Source of the DNA: Leucobacter sp. OLIS6
Lineage (GTDB): Bacteria; Actinomycetota; Actinomycetes; Actinomycetales; Microbacteriaceae
Reading direction: 5' to 3'
Assembly: GCF_002752355.1 (NCBI RefSeq)
Contig: NZ_MRAV01000011.1
Span: 248,001-312,000 of the forward strand
Length of the DNA stretch: 64,000 nt
A program made the translations under genes and the position numbers. Numbering within the stretch: the stretch's first letter is position 1; every line of letters begins with the position of its first letter. This document shows, piece after piece, positions 51,419-59,605 of this stretch. Under the pieces are notes generated by a model. That model made no database searches. It was not told the DNA's origin and saw nothing but the letters and a program-made list of their open reading frames with translations.

Positions 51419-52080
51419 CAGGGATCCAGCGGCGCGATGTGCACGCTCACGAAGCGGCGGGGCTCGGGATCCCACTTGCACGACATTCCGAGCCAGACCC
51501 GGAGCCCGGTGGCCGTCCCCTCCGGGGTGAAGTAGCCGAGGGTATTGCAGGTCGCCCGGGGATCATCCGCGTACGCCGTGAGCCAGGTATGGAGTCCCTC
51601 GTTCTCGGCGCCCGCGAGCGAGGCGAAGTCCCGCACCAGCGACAGGAACTGCTCGTCGGTCTCTGCGCCGGCGGTCAGCCAGAGTTCGCCGATCTCGTCG
51701 GAGCCTTCGGCGACGTAGGGGAAGATCCGCTCGCTCGACACTCGGATCGTCGTGTTCGGCGTCCGCACGGACACCTGGATCGGGTGCGAACGGTCCCTCG
51801 CGCTGACGGCGTTCGCGAAGTCCCCCGGGCCGGTGAGCCCCACGCTCCGGAGCAGGAGCCTGCCGCTGCTCCAATCGAAGGTCGCGGCGCCGGTGCGTGC
51901 GATCTCCTTCGCGCCGGCATCGCTCAGGGACGCGTTGCCTCGGGCCCCGTCGGTCGGACCGGTCGGCCCGACTTTCGACACGCTCCAGCCGAAGCAGCCC
52001 GCGAGCCCGAGGGTCGCGATCAGCGCGATCGCTGCGGCGGCGGCAGTGAAGCTCGCTCGTGTGCTCGCGCTCGGGCTCAT
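51418..52080 (-). CDS. Lipoprotein of unknown function
   Basis: A 220-residue predicted lipoprotein with the lipobox LAGC (Cys near residue 29). The mature part is rich in beta strands (VSVRTPNTTIRVSSERIFPY, GELWLTAGAETDEQFLSLVR) and has cysteines at RATCNTLGYF and LGMSCKWDPE that could form a disulfide. No domain is recognised. It is co-translated with the downstream small membrane protein by an ATGA overlap; the pair faces the sigma-fusion gene. Confidence 0.75.
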   Translation of the reverse strand: MSPSASTRASFTAAAAAIALIATLGLAGCFGWSVSKVGPTGPTDGARGNASLSDAGAKEIARTGAATFDWSSGRLLLRSVGLTGPGDFANAVSARDRSHPIQVSVRTPNTTIRVSSERIFPYVAEGSDEIGELWLTAGAETDEQFLSLVRDFASLAGAENEGLHTWLTAYADDPRATCNTLGYFTPEGTATGLRVWLGMSCKWDPEPRRFVSVHIAPLDP

Positions 52081-52248
52081 GCCTCAAATCCTATGGACCC
52101 TCGAGTCCATGGGGCCCTCGGGCCAGGCGTTCGTGGCGGGGTATTTGCGATTCTCGAAATCCCCGGTCCCGCTTGGCTGCACTGATCTCACCAGGGCGGT
52201 CTTTCCCGGCTCGGCTCGGGAGCTTTCCCAAGCCGACCTTTCGGGAGA

Positions 52249-52689
52249 TCAGCTTCGTAGGTCGATGGACTCCATGATCCGCCCCAGGAGGCCCTTCAAC
52301 TGCTCGAGCTCGTCCGGCCCGAGGCCGGTCAGGGACGCCAGTTTCTGGGGAACCGGTTTCAGCTCCTCTCGCAGCCGGAGGCCCTCGGGCGTGGCCGATA
52401 CCAGAACCTTCCGCTCGTCCTCGGTCGAACGCCGTCGGGCCACCCGCCCCGAACCCTCCAGCCGCTTCAGCACGGGCGTCAGGGTTCCGCTGTCCGATCG
52501 GAGGCGTTCCCCGAGCTCACCCACCGTGAGCGGCTGCTCCGCCTGCCAGAGCACCAGCATCACCAGGTACTGCGGATAGGTCAGTCCCGACTCCGAGAGG
52601 AGCTCACCGTACGCCTGGGTCACGGCTCGTGAAGCAGCATGCAGCGGGAAGCAGATCTGGGCCTCGAGGTCGAGGGGGTCGATGGACAT
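52249..52689 (-). CDS. ohrR: MarR family organic peroxide sensor
   Basis: A 146-residue MarR-family repressor of the OhrR type. The reactive cysteine is in the N-terminal QICFPLHAASRAV motif, followed by tyrosines (AYGELL, TYPQYLVML) that hydrogen-bond to it. The winged helix contains TVGELGERLRSDSGTLTPVLKRLE and RRRSTEDERKV. Oxidation of the Cys by organic hydroperoxides releases DNA. It is divergent from ohr across 50 bases with a palindromic operator. Confidence 0.95.
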   Translation of the reverse strand: MSIDPLDLEAQICFPLHAASRAVTQAYGELLSESGLTYPQYLVMLVLWQAEQPLTVGELGERLRSDSGTLTPVLKRLEGSGRVARRRSTEDERKVLVSATPEGLRLREELKPVPQKLASLTGLGPDELEQLKGLLGRIMESIDLRS

Positions 52690-52715
52690 GTCTCAAGTCT
52701 AGCTTGCGTCATTCA

Positions 52716-52727
52716 ATTGTGCACAAT
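52716..52727. promoter_or_regulatory. OhrR operator
   Basis: ATTGTGCACAAT is a perfect 12-bp palindrome in the ohrR-ohr intergenic region. It ends at the T of a TAGAGT -10 candidate (52727-52732) that is seven bases before the ohr ATG, so binding would block ohr. Confidence 0.75.
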
Positions 52728-52739
52728 AGAGTCGTGCTC

Positions 52740-53162
52740 ATGACAAATTCTGCTCTCTACACCGCAACCGCTGCCGCCTACGGGGACGGCCGGAACGGCC
52801 AGGTCCAGTCCTCGGACGGCGTGCTCGACGTCCCGGTCCGAATGCCGAAGGAGCTCGGCGGTCCCGGCGGTGCCACCAACCCCGAGCAGCTGTTCGCCGC
52901 GGGATACGCCGCGTGCTTCCACTCCGCGCTCAAGCTCGTCGCGGGCCAGGAGAAGCTCGACGCGGGCGACTCCGAAGTCGTCGCGGATGTCTCCCTGCTG
53001 TCCGCGCCGGATGGCGGATACCGGCTCGCGGTCGGCCTCGAGATCACCGCTCCTGCTCTGTCGAGGGACGTCGCCGAGCGTCTGGTGGCGAAGGCGCACC
53101 AGGTGTGCCCGTATTCCCATGCGACTCGCGGCAACATCGAGGTCGCTCTCACGGTGGCGTGA
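52740..53162 (+). CDS. ohr: Organic hydroperoxide resistance protein (OsmC/Ohr)
   Basis: A 140-residue thiol peroxidase of the Ohr subfamily. The two active-site cysteines are in GYAACFHSALKL and HQVCPYSHATRGN, and the catalytic Arg is in the N-terminal part. It reduces organic hydroperoxides, including lipid peroxides, using lipoyl- or thiol-based donors. The ATG at 52740 is likely leaderless. It is under OhrR control and is followed one base later by the DUF1304 gene. Confidence 0.96.
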   Translation: MTNSALYTATAAAYGDGRNGQVQSSDGVLDVPVRMPKELGGPGGATNPEQLFAAGYAACFHSALKLVAGQEKLDAGDSEVVADVSLLSAPDGGYRLAVGLEITAPALSRDVAERLVAKAHQVCPYSHATRGNIEVALTVA

Positions 53163-53163
53163 C

Positions 53164-53559
53164 ATGGGAATCCTCATGATCATCGGCCTGACCCTTACCG
53201 GCCTGGCCGCACTGCTGCACGTCTTCATCTTCTGGCTGGAGTCCTACGCCTGGACCACGCCCCGCGCTCGCGCCGTGTTCGGCACGACCGAGGCCGAGGC
53301 GGCGGCCACGAAGCAGCTCGCCCTCAACCAGGGGTTCTACAACCTCTTCCTCGCGCTGATGGTCGCGTCCGGAGTGGTGCTCACCCTGTCCGGACAGTCC
53401 GCCGCCGGCATCGCTCTCGTCCTCGCCGGTGCCGGTTCCATGGCCGCGGCGAGTCTGGTCCTGCTCTGCTCCGACCGCAGCAAGACCGCGGCAGCGCTGA
53501 AACAGGGCACGGCGCCCGCCGTGGGCGTGGTCGCCGTACTCCTGAGCCTCTTCATCTGA
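53164..53559 (+). CDS. DUF1304 family membrane protein
   Basis: A 131-residue protein of the DUF1304 family, with four membrane helices. The family start (LTGLAALLHVFIFWLESYAW) and LNQGFYNLFLALMVASG are present. Function unknown; homologues often accompany ohr or oxidoreductase genes, as here. It begins one base after the ohr stop and is followed 17 bases later by the oxidoreductase gene, so the three form an operon. Confidence 0.9.
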   Translation: MGILMIIGLTLTGLAALLHVFIFWLESYAWTTPRARAVFGTTEAEAAATKQLALNQGFYNLFLALMVASGVVLTLSGQSAAGIALVLAGAGSMAAASLVLLCSDRSKTAAALKQGTAPAVGVVAVLLSLFI

Positions 53560-53576
53560 TCCCGAAAGGAACCGTC

Positions 53577-54587
53577 ATGACCGACTTCACCAGCACCGAG
53601 ATCCGGCTGGCGCGGCGCCCGCAGGGCTGGCCCGTCCCCGAAGACTTCCAGACGACCGTGGTCACCCACCCCGCGCTGCGCCCGGGAGAGGTGCGCGTAC
53701 GCAACGAATTCATCTCCGTCGACCCCTATATGCGCGGCCGGATGAACGATACGCGGAGCTACGTCGCCCCCTACGCGATCGGGGCTCCGATCCAGGGCGG
53801 GGCCGTCGGGCGCGTGGTCGAATCCGCGGCCGAGGCGCTCCCCGTCGGTACCGCGGTGCTGCACCAGCACGGCTGGATGGACGCGGTGCAGGCGGACGCC
53901 GAGACCTTCCGCCCCGTACCGGAGATCCCGGGAGCGCCGCTCTCGCTCCGGCTGCACATCCTCGGGATGACGGGCCTGACGGCCTATGTCGGCCTGACCG
54001 CCGTCGCGCACCTGCGGGAAGGGGACACCGTGTTCGTCTCCGGGGCCGCCGGGGCCGTGGGCACCGCTGTCGGGCAGATCGCGAAGCTGTTGGGGGCCAA
54101 GCGCGTCATCGGTTCGGCGGGCTCCGCGGAGAAGGTCGCGCTGCTGACTGAGAAGTACGGCTACGACGCCGCCTTCAACTACAAGGACGGACCCGTGCGG
54201 GAGCAGCTCGCGCGGATCGAGCCGGACGGCATCGACGTCACCTTCGATAACGTCGGAGGCGACCATCTGGAAGCCGCGCTCGACGCGATGAACGACGGCG
54301 GTCGCCTCGCGCTGTGCGGCGCGATCACGAGCTACAACGCGACCGATCGTTCGGTCGGCCCCGACAATATGGCCAACATCATCACCCGAGGGTTGCGCCT
54401 GCAGGGCTTCACCCTCGGTTCATACCTCCACCTGAGCGAGGAGTTCAGCGGACGCATGGCCGAGTGGTTCGCCGCCGGCCAGATCGCCTACGACGAGACC
54501 GTCGTCACCGGCATCGAGCACACGGTCGAGGCCTTCCTCGCAATGATGCGCGGAGCCAACACCGGCAAGATGCTGGTCGCAGTCTGA
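53577..54587 (+). CDS. NADP-dependent oxidoreductase (zinc-free MDR family)
   Basis: A 336-residue member of the leukotriene-B4-dehydrogenase/curcumin-reductase branch of the medium-chain dehydrogenase superfamily. The substrate domain has ISVDPYMRGRMNDTRSYVAP; the NADPH fold begins VFVSGAAGAVGTAVGQIAKL, and NYKDGP and FDNVGGDHLEAAL follow. No structural or catalytic zinc ligands are present. It reduces alpha,beta-unsaturated carbonyls such as lipid-peroxidation aldehydes, which fits its place in the ohr operon. GAAAGGA precedes the ATG. Confidence 0.93.
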   Translation: MTDFTSTEIRLARRPQGWPVPEDFQTTVVTHPALRPGEVRVRNEFISVDPYMRGRMNDTRSYVAPYAIGAPIQGGAVGRVVESAAEALPVGTAVLHQHGWMDAVQADAETFRPVPEIPGAPLSLRLHILGMTGLTAYVGLTAVAHLREGDTVFVSGAAGAVGTAVGQIAKLLGAKRVIGSAGSAEKVALLTEKYGYDAAFNYKDGPVREQLARIEPDGIDVTFDNVGGDHLEAALDAMNDGGRLALCGAITSYNATDRSVGPDNMANIITRGLRLQGFTLGSYLHLSEEFSGRMAEWFAAGQIAYDETVVTGIEHTVEAFLAMMRGANTGKMLVAV

Positions 54588-54623
54588 ATCCGAATCGGCC
54601 GACGCCGGGTCCGCTCGGCCGAG

Positions 54624-54673
54624 TCAACGCCTGAGGCCCCGCTTCCGAGTGGAAGCGGGGCCTCAGGCGTTGA
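54624..54673. terminator. Bidirectional terminator, 23-bp stem
   Basis: A perfect 23-bp stem (54624-54646 with 54651-54673) around GAGT separates convergent genes. Its outer part AACGCCTGAGGCCC is shared with the hairpin at 56169. Confidence 0.88.
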
Positions 54674-54676
54674 CGA

Positions 54677-55168
54677 TCAGGCCTCGGCCGGGATCGTGGC
54701 GGCCGTGCCGGCCACTGACGCCTCAGGAGACGTCGGTCCGGATCCGACCAGTGAGGACGCCGAGCGCCCTCCAGAATTCTCTCCCGGAGATCCGGCCGCA
54801 CCCGAGGAGCGTCCCAGCATCCCGTCCGAGTGGTCGGCGACCCATTCGATCAGCGGCAGCATCCGCTCCATCAGATCGCGTCCGAGCGGTGTGAGGCTGT
54901 ACTCGACGTGAGGAGGCACCGTCGGGAACGACTCGCGATGCACGATCCCGTCGTCTGTCAGGGTGCGCAGCGTCGTCGCGAGCATCTTCTCGCTGATGCC
55001 GACGACCTCTCGGCGCAGCTCGCCCCAGCGCCGCGTCCCGTCGGAGAGCGCGGCGAGCACGAGCACCCCCCATTTGCTCATGATGTGGTCGAGGACGACC
55101 CGGGTCGAGCATCCGGGTTCGAACGCCATCGGCGTCGACGCCTTGATCTCCGCAAAACTCACCGTCAT
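54677..55168 (-). CDS. HxlR family redox-type regulator
   Basis: A 163-residue winged-helix protein. The N-terminal Cys in EPGCSTRVVLDHIMSKWGVLV corresponds to the redox-sensing Cys of the YodB/QorR group; RWGELRREVVGISEKMLATTLRTL is the recognition region and YSLTPLGRDLMERMLPLIEW the family end. A Gly/Ser-rich extension of about 50 residues follows and is unusual. It is divergent from an NmrA-like quinone reductase gene, its probable target. Likely leaderless: TAAGGT lies six bases before the ATG. Confidence 0.88.
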   Translation of the reverse strand: MTVSFAEIKASTPMAFEPGCSTRVVLDHIMSKWGVLVLAALSDGTRRWGELRREVVGISEKMLATTLRTLTDDGIVHRESFPTVPPHVEYSLTPLGRDLMERMLPLIEWVADHSDGMLGRSSGAAGSPGENSGGRSASSLVGSGPTSPEASVAGTAATIPAEA

Positions 55169-55195
55169 GTGCGTACCTTACTTCAAAGTGGGTAC
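55169..55195. promoter_or_regulatory. HxlR-reductase intergenic operator and promoter
   Basis: GTACC and GGTAC flank a central ACTT - CA - AAGT dyad at 55173-55195. The minus-strand -10 TAAGGT (55175-55180) lies inside it, so the regulator can block its own promoter. Confidence 0.55.
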
Positions 55196-55262
55196 CCATA
55201 GACCGGAATGTTATGGACGCATTCGGGGGTTGTTGATCGTGTCACCTACGAAAGGACACCTC

Positions 55263-56108
55263 ATGACCATCCTCGTCACCGGAGCCACCGGCCAGCTCGG
55301 TCGCCTGATCGTCGAGAGCCTGCTCGCGCGCGGCGCATCGGCGGACCAGATCATCGCCGGAGCACGCGACGTCTCGAAGGCCGCCGACCTCGGTGTCCGC
55401 GCCGTGCACCTCGACTACACCGATGCCGCCTCGATCGCCGCTGCGCTCGAGGGCGTCGATACGGTCATGCTCGTGTCGGGGTCGGAGGTGGGCCAGCGTG
55501 TCGCGCAGCACCGCGCCGTGATCGACGCCGCGGCCGCCGCCGGAGTGACGAAGTTCGTGTACACCAGCGCCCCCAAGGCCACCACGAGCGATCTCGTGCT
55601 CGCCCCCGAGCACAAGGCCACCGAGGAGGCCATCGTCGCCTCCGGCCTGCCCGCCGTGATCCTGCGCAACAACTGGTACACCGAGAACTACCTGGGCGAC
55701 CTCGCCACGGCCGCCCAGACCGGAGTCCTGTCGGCCGGTGCCGGGGACGGGCGCGTCGCGTCGGCGAGCCGCAAGGACTTCGCGGATGCTGCCGCCGTTG
55801 TGCTGCTCGAAGACGGCCACATCGGCGAGGTGTATGAGCTGGCCGGCGACGTCGCCTGGAACTACTCCGACCTCGCTGCCGCGTTCGCGGAGGTCCTCGG
55901 CCGCGAAGTGACTTACGCGCCGCTGAGCTTCGACGAGCAGGTCTCCGCCCTGCGCTCCTTCGGCCTCGACGAAGGCACCGCCGGCTTCGTGGCGGCCCTC
56001 GACGCGGGCATCCGCGACGGCGCGCTCGCCGACACCGACGGCACCCTCGCCCGCCTGATCGGTCGCCCCACCACCCCGCTGGTCGAGGGACTCCGCGCGG
56101 GAGCCTGA
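55263..56108 (+). CDS. NmrA/QorB-like NAD(P)H-binding reductase
   Basis: A 281-residue short-chain-dehydrogenase-type protein of the NmrA/quinone reductase 2 (QorB) branch. The dinucleotide loop is TGATGQLGRLIVESLL; LGVRAVHLDYTDAASIAAAL, FVYTSAPKA and LRNNWYTENYL are typical of QorB proteins. It is predicted to reduce quinones with NADPH. It is divergent from the HxlR regulator, as in the qorR-qorA arrangement, and is followed by a strong hairpin. GAAAGGA precedes the ATG. Confidence 0.9.
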   Translation: MTILVTGATGQLGRLIVESLLARGASADQIIAGARDVSKAADLGVRAVHLDYTDAASIAAALEGVDTVMLVSGSEVGQRVAQHRAVIDAAAAAGVTKFVYTSAPKATTSDLVLAPEHKATEEAIVASGLPAVILRNNWYTENYLGDLATAAQTGVLSAGAGDGRVASASRKDFADAAAVVLLEDGHIGEVYELAGDVAWNYSDLAAAFAEVLGREVTYAPLSFDEQVSALRSFGLDEGTAGFVAALDAGIRDGALADTDGTLARLIGRPTTPLVEGLRAGA

Positions 56109-56168
56109 CACCTCGGCCCCTGAAAACGGCCGCACTGAGGCTCGAAGAAGACGTGATCATGCCAGGAA

Positions 56169-56216
56169 AACGCCTGAGGCCCTCGACTCCGAACGGAATC
56201 GAGGGCCTCAGGCGTT
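56169..56216. terminator. Terminator hairpin, near copy of the one at 54624
   Basis: AACGCCTGAGGCCCTCGA (56169-56186) pairs with TCGAGGGCCTCAGGCGTT (56199-56216), and four inner pairs extend the stem after one mismatch. The outer 14 bases of each arm equal those of the hairpin at 54624-54673. Confidence 0.85.
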
Positions 56217-56691
56217 GGTGGTGGAGTGCTTGCAAGATTTCCGGAAGCCTTGTCTCGCAAGGGGGAGGGCGCTGTGGAACGAAACCTGCGTTTCCCGGCT
56301 AAAGCCATGAGCTCTCCCGGGCCTCTGCCCGGAGTGATGCGCGGTGCCAGGACGCCGCGTCCACGTCGGGCGTGCGTGCGGTCAGCATTCGTGCAAGAGA
56401 GATCCAGGGTTTTGAGGGACCCGCAGGAGCGAGCAGTCGGGGACGGCGGGTCTGCCCTGAGCGTGATCGATATCTGATCTGTGAGCATTCATCCTCGCTG
56501 GAGGGATATCACTTAGGCATGTAACCAGCCTTTGGCTTTCATCATGTCGAGACAGCGTTGCCCACCTGCCTGAGGGCGTGTCAATGCAAGGTGTGGAGAG
56601 CGGTGACCAGCAGAGGCGAGTGTGGCACCCCAAATCTGTCGAAGGGCGTGATCCTTATCCCATGTGCTCGCAACACCCCAGAGAAGAGTAA
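56217..56691. other. Gene-free stretch
   Basis: No convincing gene is seen here. Short frames exist on both strands, but they lack ribosome binding sites and recognisable motifs. Base composition becomes more AT-rich toward 56500, which marks the change to the pilus-associated region. Confidence 0.5.
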
Positions 56692-58461
56692 CTATGGGGT
56701 TGGAGCGAGCCTCCAAACACGATACGGGCCTGTTGAAGTGTCGCCTTGCCAGAAACGGACATTGCCTAAGGATGTCCTCGAGTAGGGGACAACCGCGATT
56801 ACTTCGTTAGAAGCGTCGGGCGTTCGCTTGGTGACCAGCGGACCAAGTATCGAGGACCGGGCGTTTCCTCTCTGATTCTTCGAAAGAGGGCCGAAACCGG
56901 TGATCTTGATCGTTGACTCATTTGGTGCGGTCGCGGTAATGGTCATCCGGAGGCCATCTCCGACCTGAAACGTGCCGAGTGTGGTGGACCCCTCAACATA
57001 TTGGGCTCCATCCCTTTGGTACGTTTGTGAGGCGGTCACCGTAAGAGTGCCGCGCAGGGCGCTTGGCGTGTACTGCCAGGTGCCGTCGGATGCGACCGGG
57101 ATTTGAGCGGTGGCTTGTTCGCCGAGGTCGTTTGCCACGGTCAGTGCGACTGTGCCTCCTGCGACGCCGGTCCCGACGAGACGGGGATAGACCCCAACTT
57201 CGACACCGTCTGCCGGGGCTGCGGTCAACGTGGACGGAACACGGATCGGGGACGCTGGTGCGGGTGACGGCCTTGGGTGCGGGGTAGAGGGCGACGTCGG
57301 CGTTGGAAGGGGTACCTGCTCCTCGGGGGTTTTGGGGGTCGGAGGAAGGGCTCCATAGCCGGCGGATGATGTCGAAGTCGGTGGTGTGACCTTTGATGCG
57401 ACCTGAGGTTTCCTGGCTAAGCCTGATCCATCGCTTTCGGTGGCGGAAGTGGCTGTAGACGTTTCTGACTCTGAACCCAGTAATGTGGTTGGGGGCGCCT
57501 GCTGAGTATCGGGGACATCGGCCAGCGTCATGAAGGCGTACGCCCCACCTATCGATCCTGCGAGCACTGCCGCGGTAGGGATTAACCCGAGCTTCACGAC
57601 CCTTGCTGCTCTTCCTGGTGGTCCAGATATGCGCGGCTGGCCGATCCCCTCATTCGCCTTATCTGACCGTATCCACTCCAGATATGCTGCGCCGGAGGTG
57701 CTTCCTAAGAAGGCGGGGAGTAGGACGAGTGCCAGTCTGGACTGCAGTACTTCGGATTCTTCTACGACTATTGCGCAGCGTGGGCAGGCTCCTAAATGGA
57801 ATTCGAGCTTCTTGCGAATCGAAGCGGTGGACTTTCCTCGAATGTAACGCGGGAGGCGTTCGATTACCCATCGGCAGTCCGGATCGAGTCCGCCAGTTGG
57901 TGAGAGGTTCGCTGCGATCCACGCCTGTTTGAATCCTTCACGAGCGCGCTTGAGGAGCGCGCTCGTGCCGTTCTCACTCATCCCCAAGTAGGCGCAGAAC
58001 ACCTGGACGGGAAGGTCTTCGACCTCTCGGTACCAGAGCGCCTCCTGCCAGCGGATTGGGAGAGAGCGAAACACTGAGAGTGTGAAGCTGCTCTCAAGGA
58101 ACCGCGGAGCAAAATCATCTTGCGGTTGGCTGAACGCCTCGAGCATCTCGTCGGACGCTCCGGTGATGTCGTCGCTCCCCCGTTGCCGCGCCATATTGGC
58201 AGCGACGTTCCTGGCGGTCATGATCGCGTATGCCCTGAACGCGGTGGCGGGCCCCTGCCCCGCCTGGAGCCTGCGCAAGATGCGATAGAAGGTCTCTTGT
58301 GTCACGTCATCTGGGTCGAAGCCGGTGAAGGAGCGCGCGGCGGCGGAAACTGCACCAGCGTGGCGCTTCCAGAGCTCTCCGAACGCATCTTGGTCACCCC
58401 CTCTGACCATGTTCACTAGCGCCATGTCCGCCTCATCTGCGAAACGCGAACTGTTTTTCAT
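56692..58461 (-). CDS. Sigma-70 / anti-sigma zinc motif / membrane / ectodomain fusion
   Basis: A 589-residue protein. Sigma region 2 spans about 15-95 (GGDQDAFGELWKRHAGAVSA, DVTQETFYRILRRL, YAIMTARNVAANMARQRG); sigma region 4 spans 128-182 with an intact helix-turn-helix (SLPIRWQEALWYREVEDLPV, MSENGTSALLKRAREGFKQAW). C196 and HLGACPRC at 222-229 give the zinc motif of anti-sigma factors. A hydrophobic helix at 289-312 is followed by a Ser/Thr/Pro linker and Ig-like domains (about 425-589). It appears to be a membrane-held sigma factor joined to its own anti-sigma and sensor domains. It lies next to the pilus genes, divergently. GGAGATGG precedes the ATG. Confidence 0.83.
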   Translation of the reverse strand: MKNSSRFADEADMALVNMVRGGDQDAFGELWKRHAGAVSAAARSFTGFDPDDVTQETFYRILRRLQAGQGPATAFRAYAIMTARNVAANMARQRGSDDITGASDEMLEAFSQPQDDFAPRFLESSFTLSVFRSLPIRWQEALWYREVEDLPVQVFCAYLGMSENGTSALLKRAREGFKQAWIAANLSPTGGLDPDCRWVIERLPRYIRGKSTASIRKKLEFHLGACPRCAIVVEESEVLQSRLALVLLPAFLGSTSGAAYLEWIRSDKANEGIGQPRISGPPGRAARVVKLGLIPTAAVLAGSIGGAYAFMTLADVPDTQQAPPTTLLGSESETSTATSATESDGSGLARKPQVASKVTPPTSTSSAGYGALPPTPKTPEEQVPLPTPTSPSTPHPRPSPAPASPIRVPSTLTAAPADGVEVGVYPRLVGTGVAGGTVALTVANDLGEQATAQIPVASDGTWQYTPSALRGTLTVTASQTYQRDGAQYVEGSTTLGTFQVGDGLRMTITATAPNESTIKITGFGPLSKNQRGNARSSILGPLVTKRTPDASNEVIAVVPYSRTSLGNVRFWQGDTSTGPYRVWRLAPTP

Positions 58462-59605
58462 GCGTCCATCTCCCCCTCGTGCCAGGTGACGCCACGGCGT
58501 TGTGACTCCTCCGTAAAATCAACCAAGCGATTGAATCCTCAAGCTTCTAAGACACCGCGGCGGGGTGAAATCTGACGCGGGCGAGAAAGCTCGAAGCTGC
58601 TGGGGCTCGCGTCAGATCATGTGGCCGTAGGGGGTCTTAGTCGGTGCAGATGGTCAGCTTCATCCCCCTAGCGCGGCTGGCCGGTCTGCGAGGGTCGATG
58701 AGGATCTTGAACTGCACACCTCGGAGGCCTCCGCCGGGACACCCGCCCCCTCGGGATGTCCCGGCGGTCCCTCGTTCTTGAAGGTCCCTCTTCGCAGCTC
58801 TGCGCCCGGCGTCGTGTGAAGACGGAGCCCCGTCTTTGGCCGGGTCAGCGGTGCTATTGCACAGGTTGGGTCCGTCCGCCTCCCGACCAAGCGTGACTGC
58901 TTGTAGGGGCAGAAGTATCCCAACGCGTTGTGGAGTCTTTGCTCGGTGGTGGGAGGCGCGCAGAACCAGGCGGCATGTGCAGTCCGCAAGTAAGAAGACG
59001 CCTCAACTGCGTATGTTTCGACCTCAGGTTTGGCGGTCCCGAGCGCTCTGCTGTGATCGGGGCGTATCAGCGCGGCCTTACCCGAGCCTGGGCCCGGGGC
59101 GCTCTGCGCTGGGTGTGTCCTTGCTGCCGCCCCGGAGCGCATTCATGCTCAGTAGCCCAGGAGTCACCGCGGTGTCGGAAGCGCCCACACCCTTGCCTGG
59201 CGGCTGGCGATCGGCGCGGCAGTTCGGGCTCAGGCTGCTCACTGGCCTCGATTCAAGAGCGGGCCACCCTCCAGCGGTGGCAACACAGCAACGGCTCATC
59301 ATCGCGAGCACTGGACCTGTTCGGCGGGTGCAAGGGGTTGAAAGAAACTTCTCGGTGGCGCGTCAGATGCACCCCGGAGGACGTGTCTATACCTTCGACG
59401 CTACTCGTGGGCCGATATCGAAGATGAGTCCAGGGTTGCGAATGCATGGTGCCAGCTGAAGGTGCTTGCTTGCGATATCTGGGCCCGCCCACTGAGCAGA
59501 AATGCGACTGAAGATGATGAAGATTTCACCTAATGCGATGAAAATGCGGCGCGGCGCGTTTTCTGTCGAGTTCAGTTTAGGTCCGCGTGAAGTTGGGGGA
59601 ACGGC
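58462..59605. other. Gene-free stretch between sigma fusion and pilus genes
   Basis: About 1.1 kb without a convincing gene. It holds a hairpin (CCGCCGGGACA 58731-58741 with TGTCCCGGCGG 58757-58767), a possible insertion-sequence remnant at 58897-58950, and an AT-rich segment (59460-59600) where the promoters of the sigma fusion and adhesin genes might lie, although no strong -10/-35 pair stands out. Confidence 0.5.
58897..58950 (-). pseudogene. Possible IS3-type transposase C-terminal remnant
   Basis: The minus-strand reading TTEQRLHNALGYFCPYKQ resembles the RxHSALGYxxP block near the end of IS3-family transposases. No other transposase motif is readable around it, so this would be a decayed fragment. 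A chance match is possible. Confidence 0.25.

Noticed and set aside
56226-56716. Several 67-83 codon frames in the gap before the second sigma fusion
   Set aside because: No ribosome binding site, no motif, and overlapping frames on both strands of similar quality.
58660-59459. Frames of 160-207 codons between the sigma fusion and the adhesin
   Set aside because: Composition looks non-coding and no family is recognised; only a short transposase-like block was kept as a low-confidence remnant.
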